Positions 37,477 to 47,613 are shown, numbered from the stretch's first letter. The stretch is DNA of 64,000 bases from Prochlorococcus marinus str. MIT 1013 (GCF_027359395.1 NZ_CP114778.1:620001-684000), one strand, 5' to 3'. Notes: generated by a model from the letters alone, not told the origin. Made by a program: numbers and translations.

Positions 37477-38595
37477 ATGTCTATAAATAACCACAGCATT
37501 TCACCTGCAAAGGTCGTTAGAGGGGAAGGGGCATGGATTAAATCGTTGGATCTAATAACTAAATTAAGCAAAAAACCTTTGATAATAGGTAGAAGTAACT
37601 CTACAAAAAAAATAAGAACTTCATTCAAAAATGATCTTCTTTTAAAAGGTATTCAATCAATCTCTCTCGATCTAGATCATGATTGCTGTGAAATAGATAT
37701 TCAAAATGCATATCTAATCTCAAAAAATAACAACTGCGATGGAATTATTGCTGCAGGAGGTGGGAAAGTGCTTGACGCAGGAAAACTAATCGCTGATTTG
37801 CTTGGCATCAATTGCATTACTGTGCCATTAAGTGCTTCCACATGTGCTGGATGGACGGCTTTATCTAATATTTATACTCCCGATGGCAAATTCGTAAAAG
37901 ATGTAACTTTAAAAAGATGTCCAAACTTATTGATCTTTGATCACACAATTGTTAGAACCGCTCCACCAAGAACACTTGCTAGCGGAATGGCAGATGCTGT
38001 GGCGAAATGGTACGAGTCGTACCTAACAAGCAGTACAAGCCAAGACGGTTTTGTGCAGCAAGCAGTTCAGATGGCTCGGGTTTTACGCGATCAATTATTT
38101 TTAAATGGTTACAAGGCTTTCTCAGATCCACTAAGCAATTCTTGGGAAACTGTTGCAGAAGGATGTGCTTTAACTGCTGGAATTATAGGAGGGCTTGGGG
38201 GTGCTAGATGCAGAACAGCAGCAGCGCACCCTATACACAATGGATTAACACAACTTGCATACACAAACAAACCACTTCATGGAGAACTTGTTGGATTTGG
38301 CCTGCTAGTACAATTACATCTAGAAGAGAAAAATTCAAACAGTCAATTACCAAAACAAGCTAAGTCACAACTTATAGATTTCTTCTCTCAACTAAATCTT
38401 CCTATTTCAATTGAGTCTATTTGTCTTAGGGATAAAACATCGAACCAACTATATAAAGCATGTGAATTCGCCTGTAATGATGACTCTGATATACATCAAT
38501 TACCCTTCCCAGTAAATGAAAAAGACCTTTTCGAGGCAATTCAAAGGTTACAATCCATTTCTAGAAGGCCAAAAATAAAAATAAATAATACTTAA
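37477..38595 (+). CDS. Iron/zinc-type alcohol dehydrogenase, glycerol dehydrogenase-like
   Basis: 372 residues from the ATG at 37477; a TTG four codons earlier is also open. The N-terminal NAD-binding part has GIIAAGGGKVLDAGKLIAD and TVPLSASTCAGWTALSNIY. The metal ligands of the GldA family are all visible: Asp in GMADAVAKW, His in AHPIHNG, and His in LHGELVGFG. It should therefore be an active dehydrogenase on glycerol or a related polyol phosphate. The natural substrate in this organism is not known. It starts 20 bases after clpC and is followed closely by a hydrolase gene. Confidence 0.85.
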   Translation: MSINNHSISPAKVVRGEGAWIKSLDLITKLSKKPLIIGRSNSTKKIRTSFKNDLLLKGIQSISLDLDHDCCEIDIQNAYLISKNNNCDGIIAAGGGKVLDAGKLIADLLGINCITVPLSASTCAGWTALSNIYTPDGKFVKDVTLKRCPNLLIFDHTIVRTAPPRTLASGMADAVAKWYESYLTSSTSQDGFVQQAVQMARVLRDQLFLNGYKAFSDPLSNSWETVAEGCALTAGIIGGLGGARCRTAAAHPIHNGLTQLAYTNKPLHGELVGFGLLVQLHLEEKNSNSQLPKQAKSQLIDFFSQLNLPISIESICLRDKTSNQLYKACEFACNDDSDIHQLPFPVNEKDLFEAIQRLQSISRRPKIKINNT

Positions 38596-38600
38596 GAGCA

Positions 38601-39503
38601 TTGGATCAAGAAGTAAATAAAAATATAGACAAAACAATTGCTACGAAGGCATACATAAATGAAATACGAGATCAAATTATTGACAATCAAGCTAATGAAC
38701 TTTTTGAAGATCTTAAATGGATACAATTAGAAGATATTTCACCTATTAAATCTGATTTATTTCCAACAGTATTAACAGGTAAAGGGGAAAAAGTCCTACT
38801 CATTCATGGTTTTGATAGCTGCTTTCTTGAATATAGACGTCTCACACCTTTTCTAAAAAAGAATAATAAATTAATCATTCCAGATCTATATGGATTTGGG
38901 TTTTGTCCTAGATCTAGTGAGAACAAATATGGATTTAAATATTTAATGAAACATTTGAATTCTGTATTGAACTGTTATTCAAAGCATAAACCCATAGGAA
39001 TAATTGGTGCCTCAATGGGTGGAGCTTTAGCACTAGAACTCGCAAGACAAAACCCAAAAAAAGTCAACAAGCTACTACTTTTATCACCAGCAGGTTTAGC
39101 AGGCAAAAACCCTAAGATTCCTTGGCCCCTCAATCATTTTGGGGCTTTTTTCCTTAGTCAGGCTTTTGTTCGCAAGGGATTGTGTAGACAGGCCTTTGCG
39201 GATCCTAAAAATAGTGTTGGTCCTGCAGAAGAACAAATCGCCTCAATACATTTAAAAGTTCCTGGTTGGCAATCATCGTTAGCACATTTTGCGGCGAATG
39301 GGGGGGTGTCAGGTTGCGGGCTCCCTAAACCAACTCAACCTCTCAAAATTATTATAGGTAAATATGATAGAATTGTTCCTAAGAAGGAAAAGGAAGAAAC
39401 CAAAAAGAACTATAATTCCATTATAGAAATAGCAACTAATTCAGGACATCTTCCACACTTAGAAGAACCCAAATTAGTTGCTGAGGCTTGGAAGAAATTT
39501 TAA
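38601..39503 (+). CDS. Alpha/beta-hydrolase
   Basis: 300 residues, TTG start at 38601, five bases after the dehydrogenase stop. The fold is clear: oxyanion HGFDSC after KVLLIHG (about 64-72), nucleophile Ser138 in GASMGGALA, Asp256 in GKYDRIVP and His283 in SGHLPHLEEP. The 55-residue N-terminal extension is charged and may form a helix. The substrate is not predictable. The 3' end overlaps the open frame of the next gene. Confidence 0.85.
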   Translation: MDQEVNKNIDKTIATKAYINEIRDQIIDNQANELFEDLKWIQLEDISPIKSDLFPTVLTGKGEKVLLIHGFDSCFLEYRRLTPFLKKNNKLIIPDLYGFGFCPRSSENKYGFKYLMKHLNSVLNCYSKHKPIGIIGASMGGALALELARQNPKKVNKLLLLSPAGLAGKNPKIPWPLNHFGAFFLSQAFVRKGLCRQAFADPKNSVGPAEEQIASIHLKVPGWQSSLAHFAANGGVSGCGLPKPTQPLKIIIGKYDRIVPKKEKEETKKNYNSIIEIATNSGHLPHLEEPKLVAEAWKKF

Positions 39504-39510
39504 AACCAAA

Positions 39511-40143
39511 GTGATCGCTAAAAGGATTAAGGATAAAGGGATTCTTTCTAAATTATTAGAGCAAGGTATAAAGATCTTACTGATAAAAGAGTGTCAGAAG
39601 ATTGCCAATATTAAAATAGATATTGTCTCAAGTTCTATTCAAATAATTAAAGGTGAAATACAAAAAATCAATCTCTTTGCTGAAGATATAAATTATAAAG
39701 ATCTTTTATTCGATGCAGTTGAGTTAGAAGCTAATTATCTTAAAGTTAATTTCAAGCTAACAACTAAAGAATTATATTTTAAAAATAATCCTATAATAAA
39801 ATTGAAAATATCTTTGTCTCAAAATTCACTCGAAACAATTTTATTATCTAATAATTGGAATTATATTGGAAATATGATAAGCAAGAAAATATTAAATCAA
39901 GATAAATTGCAAGCTATAAAAATAAAGAATGGTCAATTCTTTATTAAAGCCTCTGAAGACAATATCACAATCAGTAACGACGAACAAATCGAAATTCAAG
40001 CAAATAAAGGTAAAATTTTTTTAAAAAGTAGATCCTATAATAAAACCTTTCAGATCCCAATTGAAGAAAAAATATATATTAAAAATGTAATTATAGAAAA
40101 TAATATAATTAATGTTTATGCAAATTCATCTATTAGTTTTTAA
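39511..40143 (+). CDS. DUF2993-like (LmeA family) protein
   Basis: 210 residues from GTG at 39511, seven bases after the hydrolase stop. A longer TTG start at 39478 would overlap the hydrolase. The segment KGILSKLLEQGIKILLIKEC, followed by QKIANIKIDIVSSSIQIIKGEI, matches the start of the DUF2993 domain, with the conserved Cys and the beta-strand-rich repeats that follow. DUF2993 proteins are thought to bind lipid-like ligands. The gene is markedly AT-rich, with many Ile, Lys and Asn. It converges with cdsA, with five bases between the stops. Confidence 0.65.
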   Translation: MIAKRIKDKGILSKLLEQGIKILLIKECQKIANIKIDIVSSSIQIIKGEIQKINLFAEDINYKDLLFDAVELEANYLKVNFKLTTKELYFKNNPIIKLKISLSQNSLETILLSNNWNYIGNMISKKILNQDKLQAIKIKNGQFFIKASEDNITISNDEQIEIQANKGKIFLKSRSYNKTFQIPIEEKIYIKNVIIENNIINVYANSSISF

Positions 40144-40148
40144 CTATT

Positions 40149-41036
40149 TCAGGAAATAATTAATGGTGATAATAAAATTACAATATAAAATACAATTGCT
40201 GGAGTAAATAAATAGCTATCTATTCTATCAAGAATACCTCCATGACCAGGTAAAAAATTACCTGAATCTTTTAATCCTGCATTCCGTTTCAACATCGATT
40301 CTGTAAGGTCTCCAACCAGAGAAAATAATGCGACTAAAATACCAATAAATATTCCAATAAATATTCCAAATTCCCATCTAAGTAGATATCCAAAGAAGGC
40401 TCCTATTAATATTGAAAACAATAATCCACCAATTACTCCCTCTATAGTTTTAGAAGGTGAAATTGGAGATAATAAATGATTGCCAAATTTCTTACCTACA
40501 AAATAAGATCCTATATCAAATCCAACGATCATAAAACATGTAGAAAAAGTTATTAGCATTCCAAAAGTAATAGATGACGACCAATCAGTAGGAATCAAGT
40601 TAACATTATTGGTTAGATCAGTTTCTAAAAGATTTCTTAACTTAATCCAATGACTTGGCAAGAAACCTAAATAAAATAAACCGAATATTGATGCTGCTAC
40701 ATCCGCAATTGAACCAGTAACAGGCTGGAGCAATAACCAACCACAGATAGCAGCGCCAGATAATGGCAAAATAGCATCTGATATTTCAATAGAAATATAT
40801 CCCTGAGAAGATAATTGCGTGAAGAAAAGTAATATTTGACAGGCTAACAATGTTGTCTTAGTAGCTGGTCTTATACCAGTAAATTCTGCCATACGAAAGA
40901 ACTCTAGAAGAGCTAAATGGACAATTAAACTTATTGCAATAGAAAACCACCAATCACCAAGAGAAACTATTAAAAAACCAAAAGCTCCAACTAAAAGTCC
41001 ACTTAATAATCTCTTTTTCGAAACAGATAAAAACAT
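40149..41036 (-). CDS. cdsA: Phosphatidate cytidylyltransferase
   Basis: 295 residues with about eight membrane helices. It makes CDP-diacylglycerol, the precursor of phosphatidylglycerol, which is essential in thylakoids. The C-terminal family signature is clear: [12 protein letters not shown], then [18 protein letters not shown], and [19 protein letters not shown] start at 41036. The gene is co-directional with the decarboxylase upstream (98-base gap) and convergent with the DUF2993-like gene. Confidence 0.95.
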   Translation of the reverse strand: MFLSVSKKRLLSGLLVGAFGFLIVSLGDWWFSIAISLIVHLALLEFFRMAEFTGIRPATKTTLLACQILLFFTQLSSQGYISIEISDAILPLSGAAICGWLLLQPVTGSIADVAASIFGLFYLGFLPSHWIKLRNLLETDLTNNVNLIPTDWSSSITFGMLITFSTCFMIVGFDIGSYFVGKKFGNHLLSPISPSKTIEGVIGGLLFSILIGAFFGYLLRWEFGIFIGIFIGILVALFSLVGDLTESMLKRNAGLKDSGNFLPGHGGILDRIDSYLFTPAIVFYIVILLSPLIIS

Positions 41037-41134
41037 TCAATCAATAAAAAAAATATAGCTTTCTTTTAAAAAACATACTCTAAAGGGGTTATTAATAATA
41101 CATTTTATTATAGTTGATGAGTGGATACTAATAA

Positions 41135-42529
41135 TCAAGAAATAACTCTTACATAATCTGAAATTTGTTCTGGCCAAAAGCATTTTTGTTCTATCAACCA
41201 ATCAACACGAGCTTCGTCCAAAATCTCACCAGGAATCAATAAAGGTATTCCAGGAGGATAAGGGCAAACCATCTCAACAGAAATTCTTCCTATGGCATCC
41301 TGTAGATGAACCTTCTCAAAATTCGATCTCCAAGAAGAAAAACCTGGTTTGTATGGTTTAGAGACGATACTGAAAGGTGGTTTTTTAAAAAAACAAGATT
41401 TATGTTGGCCTAAAGATGTAAGGATTTCGTTCCAAACTCTTACAAATCTTTCTCCTAATCTTTGGTGAGAAGAGAATCCAAGACAAAAGGTTAGTGTTCC
41501 TGGCTCAGCCAATTCACCAATTATTCTTTTTTTTATAAACCTTTTATCAACTTCAATACCACTCAAACCGAATTTTGACGTGTGAAGAATAATTCTTAGT
41601 GGATCACTATTTTTAAGAAGAGGAACTTCTTTATTAATCAAAAAATCTTTTAACAACTCAGCTTCGTCTATGCAAGATTTCAATTTTTTTAATCCTTTGG
41701 ATTCAATAAGTTCCTTTATTGAACTTTCACAAGAAGCTAATAACAAAGAACTTGGGCTTGAAGTTTGAAGCAATTCAATACTTCTTTCAATTTTAAATGG
41801 GTCAACCTTTTCACCTTGCGACCATAAAACTGCGGATTGAACTAATCCTGGTGCAGATTTATGAAGAGAGTGAACAACAAGATCTGCGCCAAAAGAGATC
41901 GCCGACTTAGGTAAGTCTGATCTTATTTGACTAATTAGGTAAGCTCCATGAGCCTCATCAACCAAAACTGGCAAACAATGTGAATGAATCTCCTTAATCA
42001 AAGATTCAATATCTGCAGAATATCCTTGATATGTTGGGTTAACTAAAACTACGGCCGCTATATCCTCATCAAGCTCTTTTGCTTTTTCAAAAACCCTATG
42101 AAGCCATTTTCTATCAAAAACAGAGGCATGCCCTCTATCAGTCAAATAAGGTACATCAAAAAGTAATGGTATTAAGCCTCCAAACAGGCATGCTTGAATA
42201 CAGCTTTTATGTATATTTCTTGGCATGAGAACAGCTTGACCAGGACGAGCTAGAGCCAGCATTGAACTTTGAAGTAAACCCGTCGCGCCATTAACTCCAT
42301 ACCAACATCTATCAACACCCACTTCATAGGCAGAAGACTTTTGACTTTCTGCTATTGCTCCTTCACTAATCAAAGGACCACCAATCTCAAAAAGCTCAGG
42401 TAAATCCCAAATACCAGGTCTTAGCTTCAGTAGTTTTTTTATTTCTTTTGGGAGTGCATTTCCTCTCCCATGGGCTGGCAAGAAAAGATTTTCACTTCTA
42501 TTAATAGAAAGCAAGTTTAAAAGCCCCAT
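41135..42529 (-). CDS. Orn/Lys/Arg decarboxylase family protein (fold type I PLP)
   Basis: 464 residues. The N-terminal PAHGRGNALP, the ATGLLQSSMLALARPGQAVL block and PLP-site Asp/His in LVDEAHGAYL fit the family. So does the PLP Lys in VVHSLHKSAPGL. It lacks the N-terminal receiver-like domain of the large inducible decarboxylases, matching the short cyanobacterial form. The product would be cadaverine, putrescine or agmatine, and sequence alone does not decide which. It diverges from the ABC1 kinase gene across 100 bases. Confidence 0.88.
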   Translation of the reverse strand: MGLLNLLSINRSENLFLPAHGRGNALPKEIKKLLKLRPGIWDLPELFEIGGPLISEGAIAESQKSSAYEVGVDRCWYGVNGATGLLQSSMLALARPGQAVLMPRNIHKSCIQACLFGGLIPLLFDVPYLTDRGHASVFDRKWLHRVFEKAKELDEDIAAVVLVNPTYQGYSADIESLIKEIHSHCLPVLVDEAHGAYLISQIRSDLPKSAISFGADLVVHSLHKSAPGLVQSAVLWSQGEKVDPFKIERSIELLQTSSPSSLLLASCESSIKELIESKGLKKLKSCIDEAELLKDFLINKEVPLLKNSDPLRIILHTSKFGLSGIEVDKRFIKKRIIGELAEPGTLTFCLGFSSHQRLGERFVRVWNEILTSLGQHKSCFFKKPPFSIVSKPYKPGFSSWRSNFEKVHLQDAIGRISVEMVCPYPPGIPLLIPGEILDEARVDWLIEQKCFWPEQISDYVRVIS

Positions 42530-42629
42530 AGAATAAAAGGATTACCTAAAGTCAATGTAGTTAAATTAATCAGTAAGCAAATCAAAAGAACTTCTTAGGG
42601 GAGCAGCTAAAAGAACTTATGATGGAATC

Positions 42630-44276
42630 ATGAAATACGATTTCAAAAGAGATCTAATCTGGTTAATTTCTAGGCCATGGATATTGGTCCCTAGATTTAT
42701 TCAGATAGTTGGCGCAATATCACTTCTATTAGCAAGACTTATTTTTCAAGGTTCAAGTAATGACGAAAAGACTCAAAAGAAACTAGCTAAATTCCTACTA
42801 AAGACGCTCATTGGCCTGGGCCCCTGTTTTATAAAAGTAGGACAAGCCCTTTCAACCAGGCCAGATCTAATAAGAAAAGATTGGCTGGAAGAATTAACAA
42901 ACCTGCAAGATAATTTACCCTCATTTTCTCATGAAAAAGCACTTGAAATTATTAAAAATGAACTTGGGAGAACAGCAAATGAACTTTTTGAAGAATTCCC
43001 ATCTAAACCGATAGCCTCAGCTAGTCTTGGTCAGGTTTATAAAGCAAAGTTAACTAGTACTTATTGGGTAGCAGTAAAAGTTCAGAGACCTAATCTGATT
43101 TTCAACATTAGAAGAGATATCGTAATTATAAAAATACTTGGGGTTCTTAGTGCGCCAATACTTCCATTAAATCTTGGATTCGGATTAGGCGAAATAATAG
43201 ATGAGTTTGGAAGAAGTTTGTTTGACGAAGTTGATTATAAAAAAGAAGCTAATAATGCAAAAAAATTTTCTGACCTTTTCCACAATAATAAGTCAGTAAC
43301 CATACCAAAAGTAGAAAGACATTTATCATCTGTAAAGGTATTAACCACAAGCTGGATTGATGGCACAAAATTAAAAGATAGAAATGAATTAGTTCTAAAT
43401 AATTTAAATCCTTCAAAGATTATTAGAACTGGTGTTATCAGTGGAATTCAGCAATTATTAGAGTTTGGATACTTTCATGCAGATCCTCATCCAGGAAACA
43501 TGTTTGCTCTTGAAGGTCATAATGGTGATTTAGGAAATATAGCCTATGTAGATTTCGGAATGATGGACTCAATTTCAGAGGAAGATAGGTTAACTCTTAC
43601 TGGCGCAATTGTTCACCTAATAAATAATGATTTTCATGCTGTAGCTAAAGACTTTCAAAAGCTAGGATTTTTAAATAAAGAACAAGATCTTAATCCACTA
43701 ATACCAGTATTAAAGGAAGTACTTGGAAGTGCAATTGGTAAAGATGTTGCATCTTTTAATTTTAAAGAAATCACCAATAAATTCTCCGAGTTAATGTTTG
43801 ATTACCCCTTCAGGGTCCCCGCAAGATTCGCTTTGATAATTAGAGCAGTAATTAGCCAAGAGGGACTGGCTCTTCGCCTAGATCCTGATTTTAAAATTAT
43901 AGATTTAGCCTATCCTTATGTAGCAAAAAGATTACTTACTTCAGATACTAATGAAATGATAAATATTTTATTAGACGTTATATTTGATCAGAATGGTCAC
44001 ATAAGAGTTGAGCGGATAGAAAATTTATTTGATGTGCTAGTACAAGACTCAAGCACACCAGCGAAAGAGCTAATCCCAGTGGCAGGAGCAGGTCTAAAGC
44101 TCTTAACTAGCTCTAGAGGCTCATTAATAAGGAAAAACTTATTAATGAGTATTATTAAAGATGAACGTATAGATACAAAAGATATGAAGCAACTAATCAA
44201 ACTAGTCCGAAAAACGTTCAATCCGCTAAGAATGGCTGCAGGTCTAACAAAACAAAATAATACACAAGTTGCGTAG
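42630..44276 (+). CDS. ABC1/UbiB-family atypical kinase
   Basis: 548 residues. The ABC1 hallmarks are in order: KVGQALSTRPDLI (the KxGQ segment), the Ala-rich loop IASASLGQVYKA, the VAVKVQRP lysine, HADPHPGNMF (catalytic loop) and YVDFGMMD (metal-binding DFG). Members support quinone synthesis or thylakoid lipid homeostasis; cyanobacteria carry several. C-terminal hydrophobic segments of some homologues are not obvious here. ATG start. The next gene, a small membrane protein, follows 49 bases on. Confidence 0.9.
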   Translation: MKYDFKRDLIWLISRPWILVPRFIQIVGAISLLLARLIFQGSSNDEKTQKKLAKFLLKTLIGLGPCFIKVGQALSTRPDLIRKDWLEELTNLQDNLPSFSHEKALEIIKNELGRTANELFEEFPSKPIASASLGQVYKAKLTSTYWVAVKVQRPNLIFNIRRDIVIIKILGVLSAPILPLNLGFGLGEIIDEFGRSLFDEVDYKKEANNAKKFSDLFHNNKSVTIPKVERHLSSVKVLTTSWIDGTKLKDRNELVLNNLNPSKIIRTGVISGIQQLLEFGYFHADPHPGNMFALEGHNGDLGNIAYVDFGMMDSISEEDRLTLTGAIVHLINNDFHAVAKDFQKLGFLNKEQDLNPLIPVLKEVLGSAIGKDVASFNFKEITNKFSELMFDYPFRVPARFALIIRAVISQEGLALRLDPDFKIIDLAYPYVAKRLLTSDTNEMINILLDVIFDQNGHIRVERIENLFDVLVQDSSTPAKELIPVAGAGLKLLTSSRGSLIRKNLLMSIIKDERIDTKDMKQLIKLVRKTFNPLRMAAGLTKQNNTQVA

Positions 44277-44325
44277 ATGATTTTTATAAAATATAATAGC
44301 AAGAAAATTAATAAAAATTGAAGAC

Positions 44326-44784
44326 ATGGTCAATAGCAATATTCAAAACATAATCACAATTATTGCAGTTAATTTAGATGATGCATATGTACGAGAAATA
44401 GATGAATTTATTACCGAGTATCAACAAATAAAGCCAATTGAAGATCCTATTTTTTGGCTATCTTGTGGTGCATTTATTTGTCTAATGTCTGGATTGATAT
44501 TTGCCTACATAATGAAATCAAAACTAAATGGTTGGACAACAAAAAAAATATCTCCTTTACCGCTAGAGAACCCTAGAACTATTTCAAGTTGGTTTTCATT
44601 CTTCACAGGTCTAACAATTATTTTCGTAAGTGCCTTAAACATAATAAACTTTTCTATTATTAAATCTCTAGTATTTTCTTCAATAATATCAATGCTTTTT
44701 GGCATAAGCATGTGGAAAGCCATTAAAGATTTACTAACCCAAGTAGAAGCGGGAACAGTTAAAGAAATAGATGAATTTTTTTAA
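44326..44784 (+). CDS. Hypothetical membrane protein with mirrored EIDEF ends
   Basis: 152 residues. Three or four hydrophobic segments (about 43-64, 85-105 and 108-128) indicate a membrane protein. The soluble ends are similar: DDAYVREIDEF near residue 20 and AGTVKEIDEFF at the very end. This could be a short internal repeat or a common binding motif. No family is recognised. It lies between the ABC1-kinase and pseudouridine synthase genes on the same strand. Confidence 0.6.
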   Translation: MVNSNIQNIITIIAVNLDDAYVREIDEFITEYQQIKPIEDPIFWLSCGAFICLMSGLIFAYIMKSKLNGWTTKKISPLPLENPRTISSWFSFFTGLTIIFVSALNIINFSIIKSLVFSSIISMLFGISMWKAIKDLLTQVEAGTVKEIDEFF

Positions 44785-44853
44785 AAAAATATACTATATC
44801 TATTGTATTTTCAAATCAAGCTCATATAAAAATAAATATATAGTTTTGGAATA

Positions 44854-45567
44854 ATGTCAGCTAATAGATTACAAAAAATAATATCTGACTCTGGTCTTTT
44901 TTCAAGACGTAAGGCTGACTTACTAATAAGACAAGGCAGAGTAACATTAAATGGAAGACGAGCCATTCCGGGAGAGAAAGCAGATCCAATCTTTGATCAT
45001 ATTTTAGTTGATGGGAGAGATTTACCTAAGAAGTTAAATCATAAAGTTTTTCTATTAAATAAACCTTATGGAGTCATATCTAGCTGCCAAGATAATCATG
45101 GAAGGAAAACAATTTTAAGTTTAATTCCATCACACTTACGTCTTGGAATGCATCCTGTGGGAAGATTAGATTTTGATAGCAGAGGAGCGATACTATTGAC
45201 CAATAATGGAAACTTAACGCTAAGACTTACACATCCAAAGTACTCCCACACAAAAACATATCTAGTTTGTGTAAATGGTCAGCCAAGTCAATCTATATTA
45301 GATAATTGGAGAAAAGGAATTTTACTTGATGGCAAAATGACAATGCCAGCGAAAATAGAAATTTTAGATAAAGTTAATCGCATGACTCTTCTCAAAGTGA
45401 TTCTAAAAGAAGGGCGCAATCGCCAAATTCGCAGAATAGCAGCACTTATAGGACATCCAGTTCAAGATTTGCAAAGGATATCGATCTCAAATATAAACTT
45501 AAATGGACTACAAGAGGGGGAATGGCGAGAGCTAAAGACAAAGGAATGGATTTCAATTATTAATTAA
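44854..45567 (+). CDS. Pseudouridine synthase, RsuA/RluB family
   Basis: 237 residues. An N-terminal S4 RNA-binding domain (about 4-50, RLQKIISDSGLFSRRKADLL) leads to the catalytic domain with Asp106 in HPVGRLDFDSRGAILLTNNG. The C-terminal EGRNRQIRRIAALIGHPV block is typical. The family modifies uridines in ribosomal RNA, either 16S (RsuA) or 23S (RluB, RluE, RluF). RluB-like is the usual cyanobacterial assignment, but the target is not proven by sequence. The RodZ-like gene follows after 13 bases. Confidence 0.9.
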   Translation: MSANRLQKIISDSGLFSRRKADLLIRQGRVTLNGRRAIPGEKADPIFDHILVDGRDLPKKLNHKVFLLNKPYGVISSCQDNHGRKTILSLIPSHLRLGMHPVGRLDFDSRGAILLTNNGNLTLRLTHPKYSHTKTYLVCVNGQPSQSILDNWRKGILLDGKMTMPAKIEILDKVNRMTLLKVILKEGRNRQIRRIAALIGHPVQDLQRISISNINLNGLQEGEWRELKTKEWISIIN

Positions 45568-45580
45568 AATATTTCATTTT

Positions 45581-46114
45581 ATGGCTTTAAATTTTCTCTT
45601 TAAAAAATCCTCATCAAGCTTATCAGATGAGCCTGATAAATCTAGTTCTGATAATGACTTTTCTGAAGCAATTAATTTATTTAAGACTCAAAGAAAGAGA
45701 GTTGGGATTTCATTCGATCAATTATCTAAGGAGACAAAAATCTCAAAGAATGTACTAATTGCTATTGAAAATGGATGGAAAAAGTATATACCAGAAAAAA
45801 CCTATTTAATTTCAATGATCAAGCTTCTTGAGATTAAGCTCAATTTAAATAGAGGAAGTTTAAATGGTTTGTTAGAAGGAAACGGTAAAGTTACTAATAT
45901 ATCTAGTTTTAAATTTAATTTTATAAATATAGACTTTCTTAACAGCTGGATTGGAAGCTTATTGTATATTATTTTTATGCTTTCATCGATATTAGCTCTG
46001 AATAGTCAACAAAGATATCTTATCAAAATCAATAGCATCTCGACTGAACCTATAATTACAGAAAAGAATAATATAAAAAATAGAAATATAATTAATACCA
46101 AACAAAGTCAGTGA
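45581..46114 (+). CDS. RodZ-like HTH membrane protein
   Basis: 177 residues. The N-terminal HTH (about 29-85, ISFDQLSKETKISKNVLIAI) is of the Cro/RodZ type, and a single membrane helix follows at about 125-142. The remaining 35 residues are polar. RodZ proteins link MreB to the envelope through such an HTH and one membrane pass, but this one is shorter than E. coli RodZ and lacks a large periplasmic domain. A membrane-bound regulator is the alternative. It converges with malQ, with two bases between the stops. Confidence 0.75.
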   Translation: MALNFLFKKSSSSLSDEPDKSSSDNDFSEAINLFKTQRKRVGISFDQLSKETKISKNVLIAIENGWKKYIPEKTYLISMIKLLEIKLNLNRGSLNGLLEGNGKVTNISSFKFNFINIDFLNSWIGSLLYIIFMLSSILALNSQQRYLIKINSISTEPIITEKNNIKNRNIINTKQSQ

Positions 46115-46116
46115 CT

Positions 46117-47613
46117 TTATCTTTTATTTGCTTTAGCTAAATCACCATATTTTTTTAAAGCCTCTTGAATATTCAAATCATTTCTTGATAATCTCCATGA
46201 CCAATTATTTTCTATTGTGCCAGGTTTATTTAATCGAGAACTATTATCAAGATTTAATAAATCCTGCATAGGCGCTACAAATAATTTGGCTTTAGTTTTC
46301 ATGCCAATTCGAATCAATTCCCAAGAAGTGAAATTTTCAAAATCAAGAATCCTTTCTCTGATTTGTTCTTTTCTGTCTTGTTCCATTTCTCTCCACCAGC
46401 CTTGAGATGTTGAATTATCGTGGGTTCCTGTATAAACAATCCAATTTTCATCTTTGATATTCTCTGGCAAATAGGGATTATCTAAATTTCCATCAAAAGC
46501 AAATTGGAGTATTTTCATCCCTGCTAATTCATAATAATCTCGTAACTTTTCAACTTTTTCTGTTATTAGACCTAAGTCTTCAGCAACTAAAGGAAGCAAG
46601 CCACTGCAATCTTTTTTAATTAAACCTAGTATCTCTTTACCAGGAGAAGGCAACCAAAAGCCATTCTCAGCTGTTTTATCTTTACCAGGAATTGCCCAAA
46701 AAGCTTCAAGAGCACGAAAATGATCAAGACGTAAGAAATCTACTTGTTCTAGATGTCTTGAAATTCTTTTTCTCCACCATTTATATTTACTAGCTTTGTG
46801 CCTGCTCCAACGATACACAGGGTTCCCCCAAAGCTGACCGGTCTCAGAGAAATAATCAGGCGGTACACCACTTTGAAGAAATGTATCTGAATTAGTTAAA
46901 ATAGAAAATAATGACCGATTACTCCATACATCAGCACTATCTTTTGATACATAAAAAGGGAGATCCCCAAATAAAAAAATTCCCAGGTTTTTTGCAAGTT
47001 TTCTGATTGATTTCCATTGCCTGTCCAAATGCCATTGGAGAAGATTATGGCCTAACAATTCTCTTTGGTTATTTTTTTTCCAATTTGCTAATTCACTCTT
47101 ATCCCGAACTGCATATTTATCTGGCCATTTCCACCATGGAAGATCATTGTTTTGAATTTTTAGTTCCATAAATATGGAATGATCATCTAACCAAAATTGC
47201 CTCGAGCACCATATTTCAAATTCTTCTTGAATAGTTCTATTCTGCTTATCCCAATAATCAACCAAAGAAACACGTAAGGAATTAACTTTTGAATTAGCTA
47301 ATTTAAAATCAACTCTATTATCAAAATAATCATTTTCGGAAGAAAACTTATCCAGATTATTAGCTAAGAAGCCCTCTCTCACAAGATCATTTTGATCAAG
47401 GAACCATGGGTTAAAAGCAAAACTTGATGGAGAACTATAAGGAGACCCAAATAAATCTGTTGGAGCAAGAGGTAAAAATTGCCAAACTCCTATTCCAGAT
47501 GCGGCAAGTTCATTCAGCCATAATCGAGCAGGGTTACCAAAACTACCGCAGATAGGACTATCAGGTAATGAGGTTGGATGTAGAAGGATTCCTGAATTTC
47601 TTTCCAATTTCAC
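46117..47613 (-). CDS. malQ: 4-alpha-glucanotransferase (amylomaltase, GH77)
   Basis: 498 residues, GTG start at 47613, the usual short MalQ length. It rearranges malto-oligosaccharides during glycogen breakdown. GH77 blocks are present: RNSGILLHPTSLPDSP at the N-terminus, LRLDHFRALEAFWAIPG (nucleophile Asp), VAEDLGLI (acid-base Glu) and YTGTHDNSTSQGWW (third acid). The gene is preceded by about 230 bases of AT-rich DNA that must contain its promoter. Confidence 0.95.
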   Translation of the reverse strand: MKLERNSGILLHPTSLPDSPICGSFGNPARLWLNELAASGIGVWQFLPLAPTDLFGSPYSSPSSFAFNPWFLDQNDLVREGFLANNLDKFSSENDYFDNRVDFKLANSKVNSLRVSLVDYWDKQNRTIQEEFEIWCSRQFWLDDHSIFMELKIQNNDLPWWKWPDKYAVRDKSELANWKKNNQRELLGHNLLQWHLDRQWKSIRKLAKNLGIFLFGDLPFYVSKDSADVWSNRSLFSILTNSDTFLQSGVPPDYFSETGQLWGNPVYRWSRHKASKYKWWRKRISRHLEQVDFLRLDHFRALEAFWAIPGKDKTAENGFWLPSPGKEILGLIKKDCSGLLPLVAEDLGLITEKVEKLRDYYELAGMKILQFAFDGNLDNPYLPENIKDENWIVYTGTHDNSTSQGWWREMEQDRKEQIRERILDFENFTSWELIRIGMKTKAKLFVAPMQDLLNLDNSSRLNKPGTIENNWSWRLSRNDLNIQEALKKYGDLAKANKR

